This document shows positions 34,663 to 47,285 of a stretch of 64,000 bases of DNA, piece after piece. The first letter of the stretch is position 1; each line of letters begins with the position of its first letter. This DNA comes from Arthrobacter sp. Leaf137 (GTDB lineage Bacteria > Actinomycetota > Actinomycetes > Actinomycetales > Micrococcaceae). Under the pieces are notes generated by a model that was not told the origin of the DNA, made no database searches, and was given only the letters and a program-made list of their open reading frames with translations. The stretch spans positions 141,240 through 205,239 of the forward strand of contig NZ_LMOI01000021.1 in assembly GCF_001423525.1 (NCBI RefSeq). Reading direction: 5' to 3'. Both the position numbers and the translations under genes were made by a program.

Positions 34663-36390
34663 ATGCAGCGCTCCGTGCCGCGCCCGCCGCTGCGGTTCTC
34701 CACCCAGACGCTCCTGTTGCAGCTGGGCGTAGTGCTTTTGGTGGTTCTGCTCAGCGCCGCCGTCCATACCTGGCTCACCTATGACCGGGTGGGCAGCGAA
34801 GCGGAAAACCAGGCCCTGACGCTGGCACGCACAGTCGCGTCGGACCCCGAGGTGCGTGCCGACGTGCTGGCCATCAGCGGTGAAGAAGGGACTCCCCCGG
34901 CGTCTGAGCTGGCGTCCGGTCCCCTGCAGGTTTCCGCCGAAGCGGCGCGCACCCGGACCGGGGCGTTGTTCGTGGTGATCACCGACGAAGAGGGCATCCG
35001 CCTGGCCCACCCGGACCCCCAGCGGCTCGGCGAAAAAGTCAGCACCGATCCGTCCGAGGCACTGTCGGGGCAGGAAGTCACCACCCGCAACACCGGAACG
35101 CTGGGAGCATCGGCGGGAGCGAAGGTCCCGGTCTATGCCGCGGATAACTCCACCGTGGTGGGCGAGGTCAGCGTCGGCTACTCGATGGAGACGGTGGCCC
35201 AGAGCGTGGCCCGGGACATCGGCCCCGTGGCGCTGACCGCCGCCGGCGCCCTGCTGGCCGGAATCCTGGGCTCGTTCCTGCTGCGCCGCCGGCTGCAGCG
35301 GCTCACGCTGGGGCTGGAACCGGAGGAGATCAGCACACTGGTCCACGACCAGGTGGCAGTGCTCCAGGGCGTGGACGACGGCGTCATCGGCGTCTCCGCC
35401 GACGGCCGCGTGAGCGTCTTCAACGCCGCGGCGCAACGCATGCTCGGGCTGCCGGACCTGGCCGGCACACGCTGGGAGGACGCCCCGGTGCCGGACCAGC
35501 TGACCGCCCTGACCAGCCCGGACCGGCCGGCCGCCGATGCCGTGGAGCTGGTGGCCGGCGGACGGGTGCTGGTGGCCAATGCCCGCAAGGCACTGCACGG
35601 GCGCGAGGACCTGGGCTGGGTGGTGATGCTCAGGGACCGTACCGAACTGCAGGAACTTACCCGGCAGCTGGACGCCGTGGGCACCATGTCCACCGCGCTC
35701 CGCGCCCAGCGCCACGAATTCGCCAACCAGCTCCACACGCTGGCGGGGTTCATGAGCATCGGAGAGCACCGGCAGGCACGCGACTACCTCGCCACGCTGG
35801 CCGCCACCGGGCCGCTGAAGTTCCCCGTGGAGCAGGCCGAGCTGCTCCAGGACCCCTACCTGCAGGCCTTCGTGGGGGCCAAGGGCGTGGAGGCCGACGA
35901 GCGGGGGGTGTCCCTGCGGATCGGTCCGGAAACCCTGGTCCGGGGCCAGGTGACCGAGGCGCAGGACGTCACCACCGTGCTGGGCAACCTGATCGACAAT
36001 GCGGTTAACGCGGCTGTGGCCGGTGCCGCAGCGGACAAATGGGTGGAGCTTGAGGTGCTGGACGAGCCGGGCGACGACGGCGGCACGCTGCACGTCGTGG
36101 TCGCCGACTCGGGTGACGGGCTGGCCGTGGGAACGGACACGGAGGCGGTGTTCGCTGAAGGGTTCACCACCGCCACGGGCGCGCTGAACAGGAACAACCG
36201 TAACGGCGGCGGGCAGGGCTTCGGGCTGGCCCTCGCCCGGCAACTGGCGCGCCGCCGGGGCGGGGACGTCACGGTGCTGGACCGCGGCAGCAGCGGCGGG
36301 CCCGGCGCGGTGTTCATGGCCACCCTGCCGCACACCACCGCGGGCACTGCCGCCCAGACTTCCGATGAGGGAAAGGACCACAATGGCTGA
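34663..36390 (+). CDS. Sensor histidine kinase, CitA/DcuS family
   Basis: Membrane sensor of 575 residues. TM1 is at about 17-38. A periplasmic PAS-like citrate/dicarboxylate sensor (about 40-185) follows, then TM2 at 187-207, a cytoplasmic PAS domain (about 225-330), and a kinase core. The phospho-acceptor is His351 in RAQRHEFANQLHTLAG. Next come the N-box TVLGNLIDNAVNAA and the ATP-lid glycines GGGQGFGLALARQLA. This is the order of CitA/DcuS kinases. AAGGAGG lies before ATG 34663. The 3' end overlaps the regulator gene. It likely senses citrate and controls the divergent CitMHS gene. Confidence 0.93.
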   Translation: MQRSVPRPPLRFSTQTLLLQLGVVLLVVLLSAAVHTWLTYDRVGSEAENQALTLARTVASDPEVRADVLAISGEEGTPPASELASGPLQVSAEAARTRTGALFVVITDEEGIRLAHPDPQRLGEKVSTDPSEALSGQEVTTRNTGTLGASAGAKVPVYAADNSTVVGEVSVGYSMETVAQSVARDIGPVALTAAGALLAGILGSFLLRRRLQRLTLGLEPEEISTLVHDQVAVLQGVDDGVIGVSADGRVSVFNAAAQRMLGLPDLAGTRWEDAPVPDQLTALTSPDRPAADAVELVAGGRVLVANARKALHGREDLGWVVMLRDRTELQELTRQLDAVGTMSTALRAQRHEFANQLHTLAGFMSIGEHRQARDYLATLAATGPLKFPVEQAELLQDPYLQAFVGAKGVEADERGVSLRIGPETLVRGQVTEAQDVTTVLGNLIDNAVNAAVAGAAADKWVELEVLDEPGDDGGTLHVVVADSGDGLAVGTDTEAVFAEGFTTATGALNRNNRNGGGQGFGLALARQLARRRGGDVTVLDRGSSGGPGAVFMATLPHTTAGTAAQTSDEGKDHNG

Positions 36391-37045
36391 CGATTTCCGG
36401 GTGCTGATCGTGGACGACGACTTCCACGTCGCCAAACTGCACGCCGCCTACGTTGACTCGGTGGCCGGGTTCCTGGCGCTGGCCCCTGTGGGGACGGCAT
36501 CACTGGCATTGCAGGCCATCCACAGCCTCCGGCCGGACCTGGTGCTATTGGACGTCTACCTGCCCGACGCTTCGGGGCTGGACCTGCTGCAGCAGCTGGA
36601 CGTGGACACCGTGATGCTCAGCGCTGCGTCAGACACCGCATCCGTCCGGGTGGCATTCCGCCGCGGCGCCCTGGGTTACCTGCTGAAGCCGTTCACGGCA
36701 GATGCGTTGTCACAGCAGCTCCGGTCCTACGCCAGGTACCGGCGGCTCCTTTCCCAGCCCGGGGCCCTGGACCAGGAGTCCCTGGAACGGGCCAAGAGAT
36801 CCCTCATCCCCGGGGACGTCACGCCGTCGGCCAAACCACGCTCCGCCACCGAGGCTGCGGTGCTGGATTCGCTGGAACCGGGCCAGCAGTACTCCGCCGC
36901 GGAGGTCGCGGCGCGGGTGGGCGTTTCGCGGGCCACGGCGCAACGGTATCTGTCATCGCTGGCGGACGATGGCGCCGTCGACATCCAGCTCCGGTACGGG
37001 ACCACCGGCAGGCCGGAGCACCGCTACGGCCTGCCGGTGGCCTAG
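36383..37045 (+). CDS. Response regulator, CitB/DcuR family
   Basis: 220-residue partner of the preceding kinase. Receiver domain with acidic pocket (VLIVDDDFHVAK), phospho-acceptor Asp57 (LVLLDVYLP) and Lys102 (YLLKPFTA). The C-terminal DNA-binding domain (about 150-215) contains a helix-turn-helix, YSAAEVAARVGVSRATAQRYLSSLADDG, as in CitB/DcuR proteins. Start at ATG 36383 (MADDFRV) with AAAGGA; it overlaps the kinase end by 8 bases, so the two are translationally coupled. Confidence 0.93.
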   Translation: MADDFRVLIVDDDFHVAKLHAAYVDSVAGFLALAPVGTASLALQAIHSLRPDLVLLDVYLPDASGLDLLQQLDVDTVMLSAASDTASVRVAFRRGALGYLLKPFTADALSQQLRSYARYRRLLSQPGALDQESLERAKRSLIPGDVTPSAKPRSATEAAVLDSLEPGQQYSAAEVAARVGVSRATAQRYLSSLADDGAVDIQLRYGTTGRPEHRYGLPVA

Positions 37046-37089
37046 CTGGACCGGGAAACACTTGCCGCCGGTCCGGCAACAAAGGCAGC

Positions 37090-37470
37090 TTAGGCGCTCT
37101 TCTGGGCCACCAGTTCGATTTCGACCAGCATCTTGGGGTCGAGGAACGGCAGCACGTGCACCAGGGACAGGGTGGGGCGGATTTCGCCGAAGACCTCGCC
37201 GTGGGCACGGCCGGCGTCCTCCCACTGGCTGATGTCCGTCAGGTAGAGCTTGGACTGGACCACGTCCCCGTAGCCGAACCCGGCGTCCGCGAGGACATCG
37301 CCCAGTTTCTGCAGGATGAACTGCGTCTGGGTATAGAAGTCTTCGCCCACGATCCCGTTCTCGCCGCTTGCCGCGGTGGCCGAGATGTACAGGGTGTTGT
37401 CCACCTGGACGGCGCGGGAGTAGCCGAGGGACTGTTCCCAGACGGAACCGGTGCCGTAGGTTTTGCGCAT
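37090..37470 (-). CDS. RidA family (YjgF/YER057c/UK114) protein
   Basis: 126-residue trimeric Rid-type protein. Rid proteins hydrolyse reactive enamine/imine intermediates made by PLP enzymes. Visible: SRAVQVDNTLYISATAASGENG, then DFYTQTQFILQKLGDVLADAGFGYGDVVQSKLYL, and the C-terminal LVHVLPFLDPKMLVEIE. The catalytic Arg expected near the end in true RidA (as in R-x-P-R-x-E) is not obvious here, so it may be a RidA paralogue with another role. Start ATG 37470 with AAAGG; earlier codons are unlikely. Convergent with the response regulator. Confidence 0.85.
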   Translation of the reverse strand: MRKTYGTGSVWEQSLGYSRAVQVDNTLYISATAASGENGIVGEDFYTQTQFILQKLGDVLADAGFGYGDVVQSKLYLTDISQWEDAGRAHGEVFGEIRPTLSLVHVLPFLDPKMLVEIELVAQKSA

Positions 37471-37519
37471 AGCGGGGCCTTTCAACAATGGAATGCGGGT
37501 CGGCACCACTGTAGGGCGG

Positions 37520-38023
37520 CTACAGGTCCAGCCGGTAAACCAGCAGCTTTATGTCGGTTCCGGGCACGAGCCAGTCGCGTTCGGGGACCCGGCGGAAGCC
37601 CGTGGTGCGGTAGAGGCCGTGGGCGCTTTCCCAGGTCTGGCCAGTGGTGAGGGCTACGGCGTTGATGCCGGGAAGGGACCGGGCGTGCTCGATGATGGCC
37701 TCCACCATGGCCCGGCCGGCGCCGCTGCGCTGCACGGCAGGGTCTACCACCAGCATCCGGAATTCGAGCTCATCCTGCAGGGCGATGTCCGCATAGGGCT
37801 CGCCGGCCAGCGCCAGGGTTACCGATCCCACCACCGCTCCCCCGCGTTCGGCGACCCAGATGGTGGCCTGGCCGGCGCGGTCCGCCACGTCCTGGACCTT
37901 GACCATGTAGGGGTGCGCGGCGTCCTCGAAGTAGCCGGCGGCCAGGTAGGAATCGCGGGTGATGCGGGCAACGGCGTCGTAATCCGATTCGACGGCGGTG
38001 CGGATGGTTATCTGCGGATGCAC
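37520..38023 (-). CDS. GNAT family N-acetyltransferase
   Basis: 167-residue single-domain acetyltransferase. It opens with ITIRTAVESDYDAVARITRDSYL and carries motif A as LVDPAVQRSGAGRAMVEAIIEHARSLPG, the acetyl-CoA pyrophosphate loop (Q/RxxGxG/A). GLYRTTGFRRVPERDW is motif B. GTG start at 38023. Acceptor unknown. It starts 49 bases upstream of the RidA gene on the same strand and may be co-transcribed with it. Confidence 0.88.
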   Translation of the reverse strand: MHPQITIRTAVESDYDAVARITRDSYLAAGYFEDAAHPYMVKVQDVADRAGQATIWVAERGGAVVGSVTLALAGEPYADIALQDELEFRMLVVDPAVQRSGAGRAMVEAIIEHARSLPGINAVALTTGQTWESAHGLYRTTGFRRVPERDWLVPGTDIKLLVYRLDL

Positions 38024-38121
38024 CCGTCAATGGTAGTGCTGCCGGGCGCGCCGGCGGACGGAAACAGCGTTTTCCGTGATTGAACTATCACTCTTCGGTT
38101 GCGCCGGGACCGGGCGTCCCG

Positions 38122-41935
<3,814 letters not shown>

Positions 41936-42007
41936 TGTTACCTTTCAGGGCCCGCAGTCCCCCGCTGCGGCTATCTGGTGCCTTTCCAGTCTTCTATAAC
42001 GCGCCGA

Positions 42008-42038
42008 AGGGCCGCAAATCCATCGATTGTGCGGCCCT
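42008..42038 (-). terminator. Hairpin downstream of the FHA-FtsK gene
   Basis: Stem AGGGCCGCA / TGCGGCCCT with a 13-base loop, 16 bases past the stop of the last gene in the ten-gene run. It probably marks the 3' end of that operon. T-tract is weak. Confidence 0.6.
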
Positions 42039-42053
42039 CCCGTGGTATGGGCT

Positions 42054-45000
42054 TCAGTCCCGGTTTTCCGGCGGCAGAGCCACCTGGATTTTCCGGGCCT
42101 TTCCGCGGCCCACAATGTACCCGCGGCCGGGGATGAACTCGGGGCTGACCCGTCCCAGCGAGGTGTTCAGCAGGCTGTCACCCTCGATGTCACCGGGGTT
42201 GAGCAGCAGGCCCCGGCGGCCGGACTTGAACGGCTGGGCGAGCTGCCAGGCCGAGGACCAGGTGGACGACTCGGACTCGCCGACCACCCACTGATCAGCC
42301 TTGATGGAGGCCGTGACCAGCTGCGCCATGCCGGATTCGGCCATGGTGTCGGTGAACTCCGTCAGGCCCTCGATGAAGATGGCCAGCCGTCCCGGGTTGC
42401 CGGAGGAATGCTCCACGAGGTCCTCCACCACTTCGGCGAGGTCGTCCGGACCCACCACTGAGCGGTTCCACAGCGGCAGTGAAGCAACCGCGGAACGGCG
42501 GGCACCGATGTAGATCAGTTCCACCTGCGGGTTGGAGCGGCGGAGGGCGTAGGCAAGGGTGACCAACGCCACGGTCCGGCCGGCGCCCGGAGGGCCGCCC
42601 ACCAGCAGCGGTCCGCGGGCCATGATATCGGCGGGCTGGAGTGTTTCGTCATCGACGCCGATGACCGGCAGTTCCGGACTGCCGGCGGGAAGGACGTCCA
42701 GGTCCACCTGGTCCGGGAGCCGCTCAATGCCTGGGGCAGTGTCCAGCCCCTGGCGGAGCATCGCTTCGCTGAGCTTGTGGACTTCGCGCGCCTGCAGCGC
42801 CAGGTTTGAGTTCCCGCCCAGCACGGCAAGCTGGACTTCCAGCCCGTCCAGCAGCCCGCGCCCCGGCGGAGACGTGGCGCCGAGGACGTCCCGGGGAACG
42901 TCCATCGAGATGTAATCGTCCTCGGAGGACATGCGCAGCACCAGGCGCCGCTGGATGGAGGCAAGCAGCGATGCCGGGACGGCGTTGGGTCGGTCGCCGG
43001 AGACCACCAGGTGGATTCCGAGGGTACGGCCGTCGGTGGCCAGCTGGAGGAAGATGTCCCACAGCCCGGACAGGCGGCTGTGTTCGTAGGCTTCGCGGAA
43101 CGCGGACATGCCGTCCACCAGGACGAAGATCCGCTTTTCGTCCGGCCGGTTGGCCAGCCTGCGGTACTCGACAATGGTGGACGCCCGGACCTCGGCGAAG
43201 CGGGCGGAACGCTGTTCGGCGATGTCCCGCAGCAGGCGCAAAAGCCGCCCCACGCGTTCGACGTCGTCGCCGTTGATGACTTCACCCACGTGCGGCAGCT
43301 CTTCGAGCATCCGCAGGCCTGACGAGCCGCAGTCAATGCCGTACACGTGCACAGGGCCGCCGCGGGGCGTCACCGCCGCGGCGATGGCAATACCGCGCAG
43401 CGCGGCGGACTTGCCCGAGCCGCCCGTGCCGTAGATGGCCATGTTGCCGTCCCGGTCCGGTTCGTAGAACACGGTGGGCTGGTCCTGCCGGACGGGGTCG
43501 TCGGCCACACCAAGGAGCAGTTGCTCGTCCGTACGGGGGTTGGGCAGCTTGGAGAAATCGTAGGTCTTGGCAAGCTCGTCCAGCCACGGCTTGCGGGGCG
43601 GGTCGATGGCAAGGACGTCCGCCGCCCGCACAATGTTGGCTGTCATCCGGGCAATGTCGTTGGGCCCTGCGGGTTCGGCCGCTGCAGGCTTTTCCGGCGC
43701 GGGCGCCTCCCAGCTTGAGCCCGAGCCGAAGGCCATCTCCACAATGTCGATCTGCGGCCGCTGCGGTTTCTCCGTGGTCCAGCCGCCGGCGTAGCCGGTC
43801 TGGAAACCCTGGATCCTGCCCGGGCCGGTCTTCGCGGCTCCGCGGCCCGGAATGCCCGGATCGAAATACGCCGCGTCCGGGACGCCCAGGATATCCGTGG
43901 CGTCATCCTCGTCTGCCATGCGCAGCGCCACGCGCAGGTTGGTATTGGCGCGCAGGCTGTCCTTGATGACGCCGGCCGGGCGCTGGGTGGCCAGGATGAG
44001 GTGCAGGCCCAGCGACCGTCCGCGGGCGGCCACATCCACCACGCCGTCCACGAACTCGGGAACTTCGTTGGCGAGCGCCGCGAATTCGTCCACGATGATG
44101 ATGAGGTACGGCGGCGCGTCGGGATCGGCTTCGCGCTGCAGGGCCAGCAGGTCCTTCGCTTTTTTCCGGTTCAGCAGCTGCTCGCGGTAGTGGAGTTCCG
44201 CGCGCAGCGACGTCAGTGCCCGCCGCACCAGGTGCGGGGACAGGTCGGTGACCAGGCCGACGGTGTGCGGCAGGTTGATGCAGTCGGCGAACGCAGCACC
44301 GCCCTTGTAGTCCACGAACAGGAAGCTGACCCGGTCCGGGCTGTAGGCGGATGCCATGCCCATCACCCAGGACTGCAGGAACTCTGACTTGCCGGCACCG
44401 GTGGTACCGCCCACCAGGGCGTGCGGCCCTTCGTTCTTCAGGTCCAGGTACAGCGGTTCGATGCCCTTGGACCCCACCAGCGCCCGGAGCGTGCCGTTGT
44501 CCTTGCGGTTGGCCACTGCAGAGGAGTGCACGGAGTTGTTCTCCGACCATCGCTCGGCCACGGCCTGCGGGTTGTCCAGGAAGTCCTTGCCGATCAGCGT
44601 GGCGTAGGACACGGCGCGCGGCAGGTCGGAGTCATCGTTGACGGGCTTGCCCACGTCGACCACCGGCGCGAGCATGCGGGCCAGCTGCCCGGCCAGCTCG
44701 GCGTCGACGCTTTCGCAGCTCACCGGGTAGGTGTGCCGGCCCAGGCGGACCTGGCCGGTGGTGGTGCCGTGGTCGCCGTCCACCACCATGAAGTCCCGGC
44801 AGGCAGCAGGGAGTGCCTGGATGTCGGTGGCCACCCACATGACGTGTACGCCCGAGTCCGGTCCCCGTTCGGCGAGCCGGGTGAGGCGCCCGCGGTCCAC
44901 CGGCGCGTCGTCCTCCACGATCAGCAGCACCGTGGGCAGCACGGGTGCTTCGAGTTCGTGCTTGGCGGGGTCCATCTCCTGGCGCAGCTCAGGTGCCTGC

Positions 45001-46499
45001 CGCTTTACTGCGGCCTCCCGCGCGTCGAGCAGGTCTTCAAGCCGGGCCAGCAGCGATGAGCCGCCGGCGGACCCTGCGGCGAGATGGTCTCCGGACAGTG
45101 GGCTGTGGCCGGAGCCGACGTGCGGCAGCCACTGCAGCCAGTCCCAGCGCTCCCGGGACTGTGCCGAGGTGATGGCCGTGAGGACCACTTCGGCGGGCGA
45201 GTGGAGGCCTACCAGCTGCAGGACGATTCCGCGGGCCACGTCATCCACCAGGCCGCGGGCGCCGGCGATGCCCAGGGACCCGGAGGTGCGCAGCTGCGAG
45301 ACGATGGGGACGCCTTCGATCTCCCGGAACTGTTTCAGGCAGTCCTGGATTTCGCGGGCGTACTGCACCTCGGTGTCGTTGTTGGACGGTTCTTCGAGCC
45401 GGACCCGGGACGGTGCGGTGCCCAGCCCGAACCGCAGCCCCAGGAAGGTTTTGTGTTCGGGGCGGTGCGTCCACAGCAGCGGGCCGAGCTTATAGATCGC
45501 GTCCACGGTGTCGCTGACGGACGGTGCTTCCTGCAGCCGGACGGCACGCTCCACCTTCTGCAGCTCGGTGATGTCCTCCCGGAAGGCGGCCATCGACGCG
45601 CGGAAGTGCTTGTGGCCCTCCTTCTGCTGCTTCCTGTTGCGCATCTTCTGGTCCACGTAGTGGCCGATGATGAACAGCGGCATCATCATCATGAAGATCA
45701 CCGAAAGCGGGTTGCGGGTGACCGCGAAGATGACCCCGCCCATCATCAGCGGCGCAATCAGCATGATGTAGGGGAACGGGTGGTCCTCCGGCCGCTTGGG
45801 CCCGGACGGGACCACGCGCTTGGGTTCCTCGAACCGCGGAACCACCCGGGGCGAACGGTTGAAGTCCACCAGGGGCGACGTCGGTGCTGCCGCCCGGTTG
45901 TGGCCCAGCGGCACCACTGTGACGGTGGTGTCGCCCAGGGTGACGGTGTCGGACGAGTTGAGCCGGGCCCGGGTCACCGGCAGGCCATCCATGAGCAGGC
46001 CGTTGGCGGAGTTGGTGTCAACGATTTCGACGCCCTCGGCCACCGTGATGCGGGCATGCCGCTTGGAGGTCAGGGGGTCGGTGAGCCGGATGTCCACGTC
46101 CCGGTCCCGGCCGATGTAGCTGGTGCCGGTGGGCAGCGAAAATTCCTTGCCAACGTCGGGCCCGGACAGCACGCGCAGGGTGGCGGCGGCGGGACCGCGT
46201 CCGGCGCCGGCCTCGTGGAACTGGTCGCTGACCTGGGCCAGCGAGACCACCGAGCCGGGCCGCAGGCCGGACTCCAGGAGGTTGTCTTCGCGTGCCAGGA
46301 CGTTGCCGCTGATGCCGCCGCCAACGAAGGCTTCGTCGATGCGCAGGGACAGGTTGTCCGGTGCGGGGCGTCCCTTTCGGTCCGGGTCCGCAGCCCACAG
46401 GACGGTGGCAATGTCCGCCACGGTGGCCAGGCCGTCCACGGTGACGGCCAGGTCCTTGGTTTCCGCCGGGTCCCGGCGGAGTGTCAGCCGGATCCTCAT
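42054..46499 (-). CDS. FHA-domain FtsK/SpoIIIE ATPase (EssC/EccC-like, type VII secretion motor)
   Basis: 1481-residue membrane ATPase. N-terminal region 1-95 is a small beta-rich (ubiquitin/FHA-like) domain. A canonical FHA domain lies at about 107-197 (Gly130-Arg131, Ser145/Arg147/His148, Asn163). Two TM helices sit at about 243-281. Three FtsK/SpoIIIE ATPase domains follow. The first has Walker A GGTTGAGKS (697-705) and Walker B IIIVDEF (Asp804-Glu805). The second has GTGGSGKS (1024-1031) and VLVDG. The third has GGPPGAGRT (1301-1309), with Arg replacing the Walker Lys. This order and length match EssC of firmicute type VII secretion. No WXG100 substrate gene is visible. It overlaps the upstream FHA-like gene by 4 bases. 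Likely a protein-export motor; the substrate is unknown. Confidence 0.9.
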   Translation of the reverse strand: MRIRLTLRRDPAETKDLAVTVDGLATVADIATVLWAADPDRKGRPAPDNLSLRIDEAFVGGGISGNVLAREDNLLESGLRPGSVVSLAQVSDQFHEAGAGRGPAAATLRVLSGPDVGKEFSLPTGTSYIGRDRDVDIRLTDPLTSKRHARITVAEGVEIVDTNSANGLLMDGLPVTRARLNSSDTVTLGDTTVTVVPLGHNRAAAPTSPLVDFNRSPRVVPRFEEPKRVVPSGPKRPEDHPFPYIMLIAPLMMGGVIFAVTRNPLSVIFMMMMPLFIIGHYVDQKMRNRKQQKEGHKHFRASMAAFREDITELQKVERAVRLQEAPSVSDTVDAIYKLGPLLWTHRPEHKTFLGLRFGLGTAPSRVRLEEPSNNDTEVQYAREIQDCLKQFREIEGVPIVSQLRTSGSLGIAGARGLVDDVARGIVLQLVGLHSPAEVVLTAITSAQSRERWDWLQWLPHVGSGHSPLSGDHLAAGSAGGSSLLARLEDLLDAREAAVKRQAPELRQEMDPAKHELEAPVLPTVLLIVEDDAPVDRGRLTRLAERGPDSGVHVMWVATDIQALPAACRDFMVVDGDHGTTTGQVRLGRHTYPVSCESVDAELAGQLARMLAPVVDVGKPVNDDSDLPRAVSYATLIGKDFLDNPQAVAERWSENNSVHSSAVANRKDNGTLRALVGSKGIEPLYLDLKNEGPHALVGGTTGAGKSEFLQSWVMGMASAYSPDRVSFLFVDYKGGAAFADCINLPHTVGLVTDLSPHLVRRALTSLRAELHYREQLLNRKKAKDLLALQREADPDAPPYLIIIVDEFAALANEVPEFVDGVVDVAARGRSLGLHLILATQRPAGVIKDSLRANTNLRVALRMADEDDATDILGVPDAAYFDPGIPGRGAAKTGPGRIQGFQTGYAGGWTTEKPQRPQIDIVEMAFGSGSSWEAPAPEKPAAAEPAGPNDIARMTANIVRAADVLAIDPPRKPWLDELAKTYDFSKLPNPRTDEQLLLGVADDPVRQDQPTVFYEPDRDGNMAIYGTGGSGKSAALRGIAIAAAVTPRGGPVHVYGIDCGSSGLRMLEELPHVGEVINGDDVERVGRLLRLLRDIAEQRSARFAEVRASTIVEYRRLANRPDEKRIFVLVDGMSAFREAYEHSRLSGLWDIFLQLATDGRTLGIHLVVSGDRPNAVPASLLASIQRRLVLRMSSEDDYISMDVPRDVLGATSPPGRGLLDGLEVQLAVLGGNSNLALQAREVHKLSEAMLRQGLDTAPGIERLPDQVDLDVLPAGSPELPVIGVDDETLQPADIMARGPLLVGGPPGAGRTVALVTLAYALRRSNPQVELIYIGARRSAVASLPLWNRSVVGPDDLAEVVEDLVEHSSGNPGRLAIFIEGLTEFTDTMAESGMAQLVTASIKADQWVVGESESSTWSSAWQLAQPFKSGRRGLLLNPGDIEGDSLLNTSLGRVSPEFIPGRGYIVGRGKARKIQVALPPENRD

Positions 46500-47200
46500 C
46501 CTTCGTCCACGCCCCTCATCTTTTCCAGCAGGTACAGGTCATCCGGGGTCACCAGGTGGGAGGTAACGGCGTGCTCCACGAGGCGGGCGCGCCGGTTGGT
46601 GGCGAGCTTGCCGCCACCGCCGCGCAGGCCCACCACGCCCACGCGGTCGAGTTTGTCGCAGACGTTGTCGAGTTTGCGGTTGAACCTGGTCAACGCCCAG
46701 CCAAGGGTCTTCGCGGCGGCAGCCGACGACGGGATGGCGCTGAAGCCGGTGCCCTCGCGCCGCAGCATGGGCTCCGCCAGTGCCACGATCAGTGCTTTCT
46801 GGGAGTCGGTGAACACCACCGGGCCGATGGTGGTGTCGCCGCTGCTGTCACCGTCCCTGGCTTCCTGCCGGAAGGACGGGGTCTTCAGGTGGACGGCGAA
46901 CTCGTAGGTGGTGGGCCCGGCCGTAAAAATGATGTTGGTGTGGCTGAAGACCAGCGGGATCCGGGCACCCGGCGCCAGCCAGGCCTGCATCCCGCCGGAC
47001 GCGTCAGCGACCGTGGCGGACAGCATGCCGCCCACGTTGCTGAGCCACCAGATGCCGTCGTAGCGGGCAACCTGCAGGAACTGCCGGTGCAGGTACGGAT
47101 TGTCGTCCACTTCAAGATCGCCCTCGCGGCCGATGTTGAAGACGTCCTCATCCGAGGGCTCGTACCATTCACCACAGAAATCTATTGCTAGATCCCCCAT
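46496..47200 (-). CDS. FHA-like protein with C-terminal helical domain
   Basis: 234-residue soluble protein. The N-terminal about 110 residues look like an FHA fold: FNIGREGDLEV with Gly24-Arg25, YLHRQFLQV with His38-Arg39, then WWLSNVGG. It lacks the usual Ser of the SxxH motif, so it may not bind phosphothreonine in the normal way. The C-terminal half is basic and helical (LTRFNRKLDNVCDKLDRVGVVGLRGGGG), like a winged helix. GAGGAGG precedes ATG 47200, and the gene overlaps the FHA-FtsK gene by 4 bases (ATGA), so the products probably work together. An 85-base gap with a perfect palindrome separates it from the kinase gene. Function is inferred from context only. Confidence 0.72.
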   Translation of the reverse strand: MGDLAIDFCGEWYEPSDEDVFNIGREGDLEVDDNPYLHRQFLQVARYDGIWWLSNVGGMLSATVADASGGMQAWLAPGARIPLVFSHTNIIFTAGPTTYEFAVHLKTPSFRQEARDGDSSGDTTIGPVVFTDSQKALIVALAEPMLRREGTGFSAIPSSAAAAKTLGWALTRFNRKLDNVCDKLDRVGVVGLRGGGGKLATNRRARLVEHAVTSHLVTPDDLYLLEKMRGVDEG

Positions 47201-47264
47201 ATTCTGTGCCTCCTCAAGAGCGAAAGTGTTAATGCGGCCGGCGTGCTTGCCGGCACAACGGACT

Positions 47265-47284
47265 GGCAGGCACGCGTGCCTGCC
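47265..47284. repeat. Perfect 20-bp palindrome after the kinase gene
   Basis: GGCAGGCACGCGTGCCTGCC is its own reverse complement and begins one base past the kinase stop codon (47286-47288, minus strand). It sits between the kinase module and the FHA-like/FtsK module of the run and may form an RNA hairpin in the transcript. Confidence 0.8.
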
Positions 47285-47285
47285 G

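Noticed and set aside
45084..46907. Plus-strand frame of about 600 codons opposite the FHA-FtsK gene
   Set aside because: Antisense to a strongly conserved ATPase gene. No recognisable domain.
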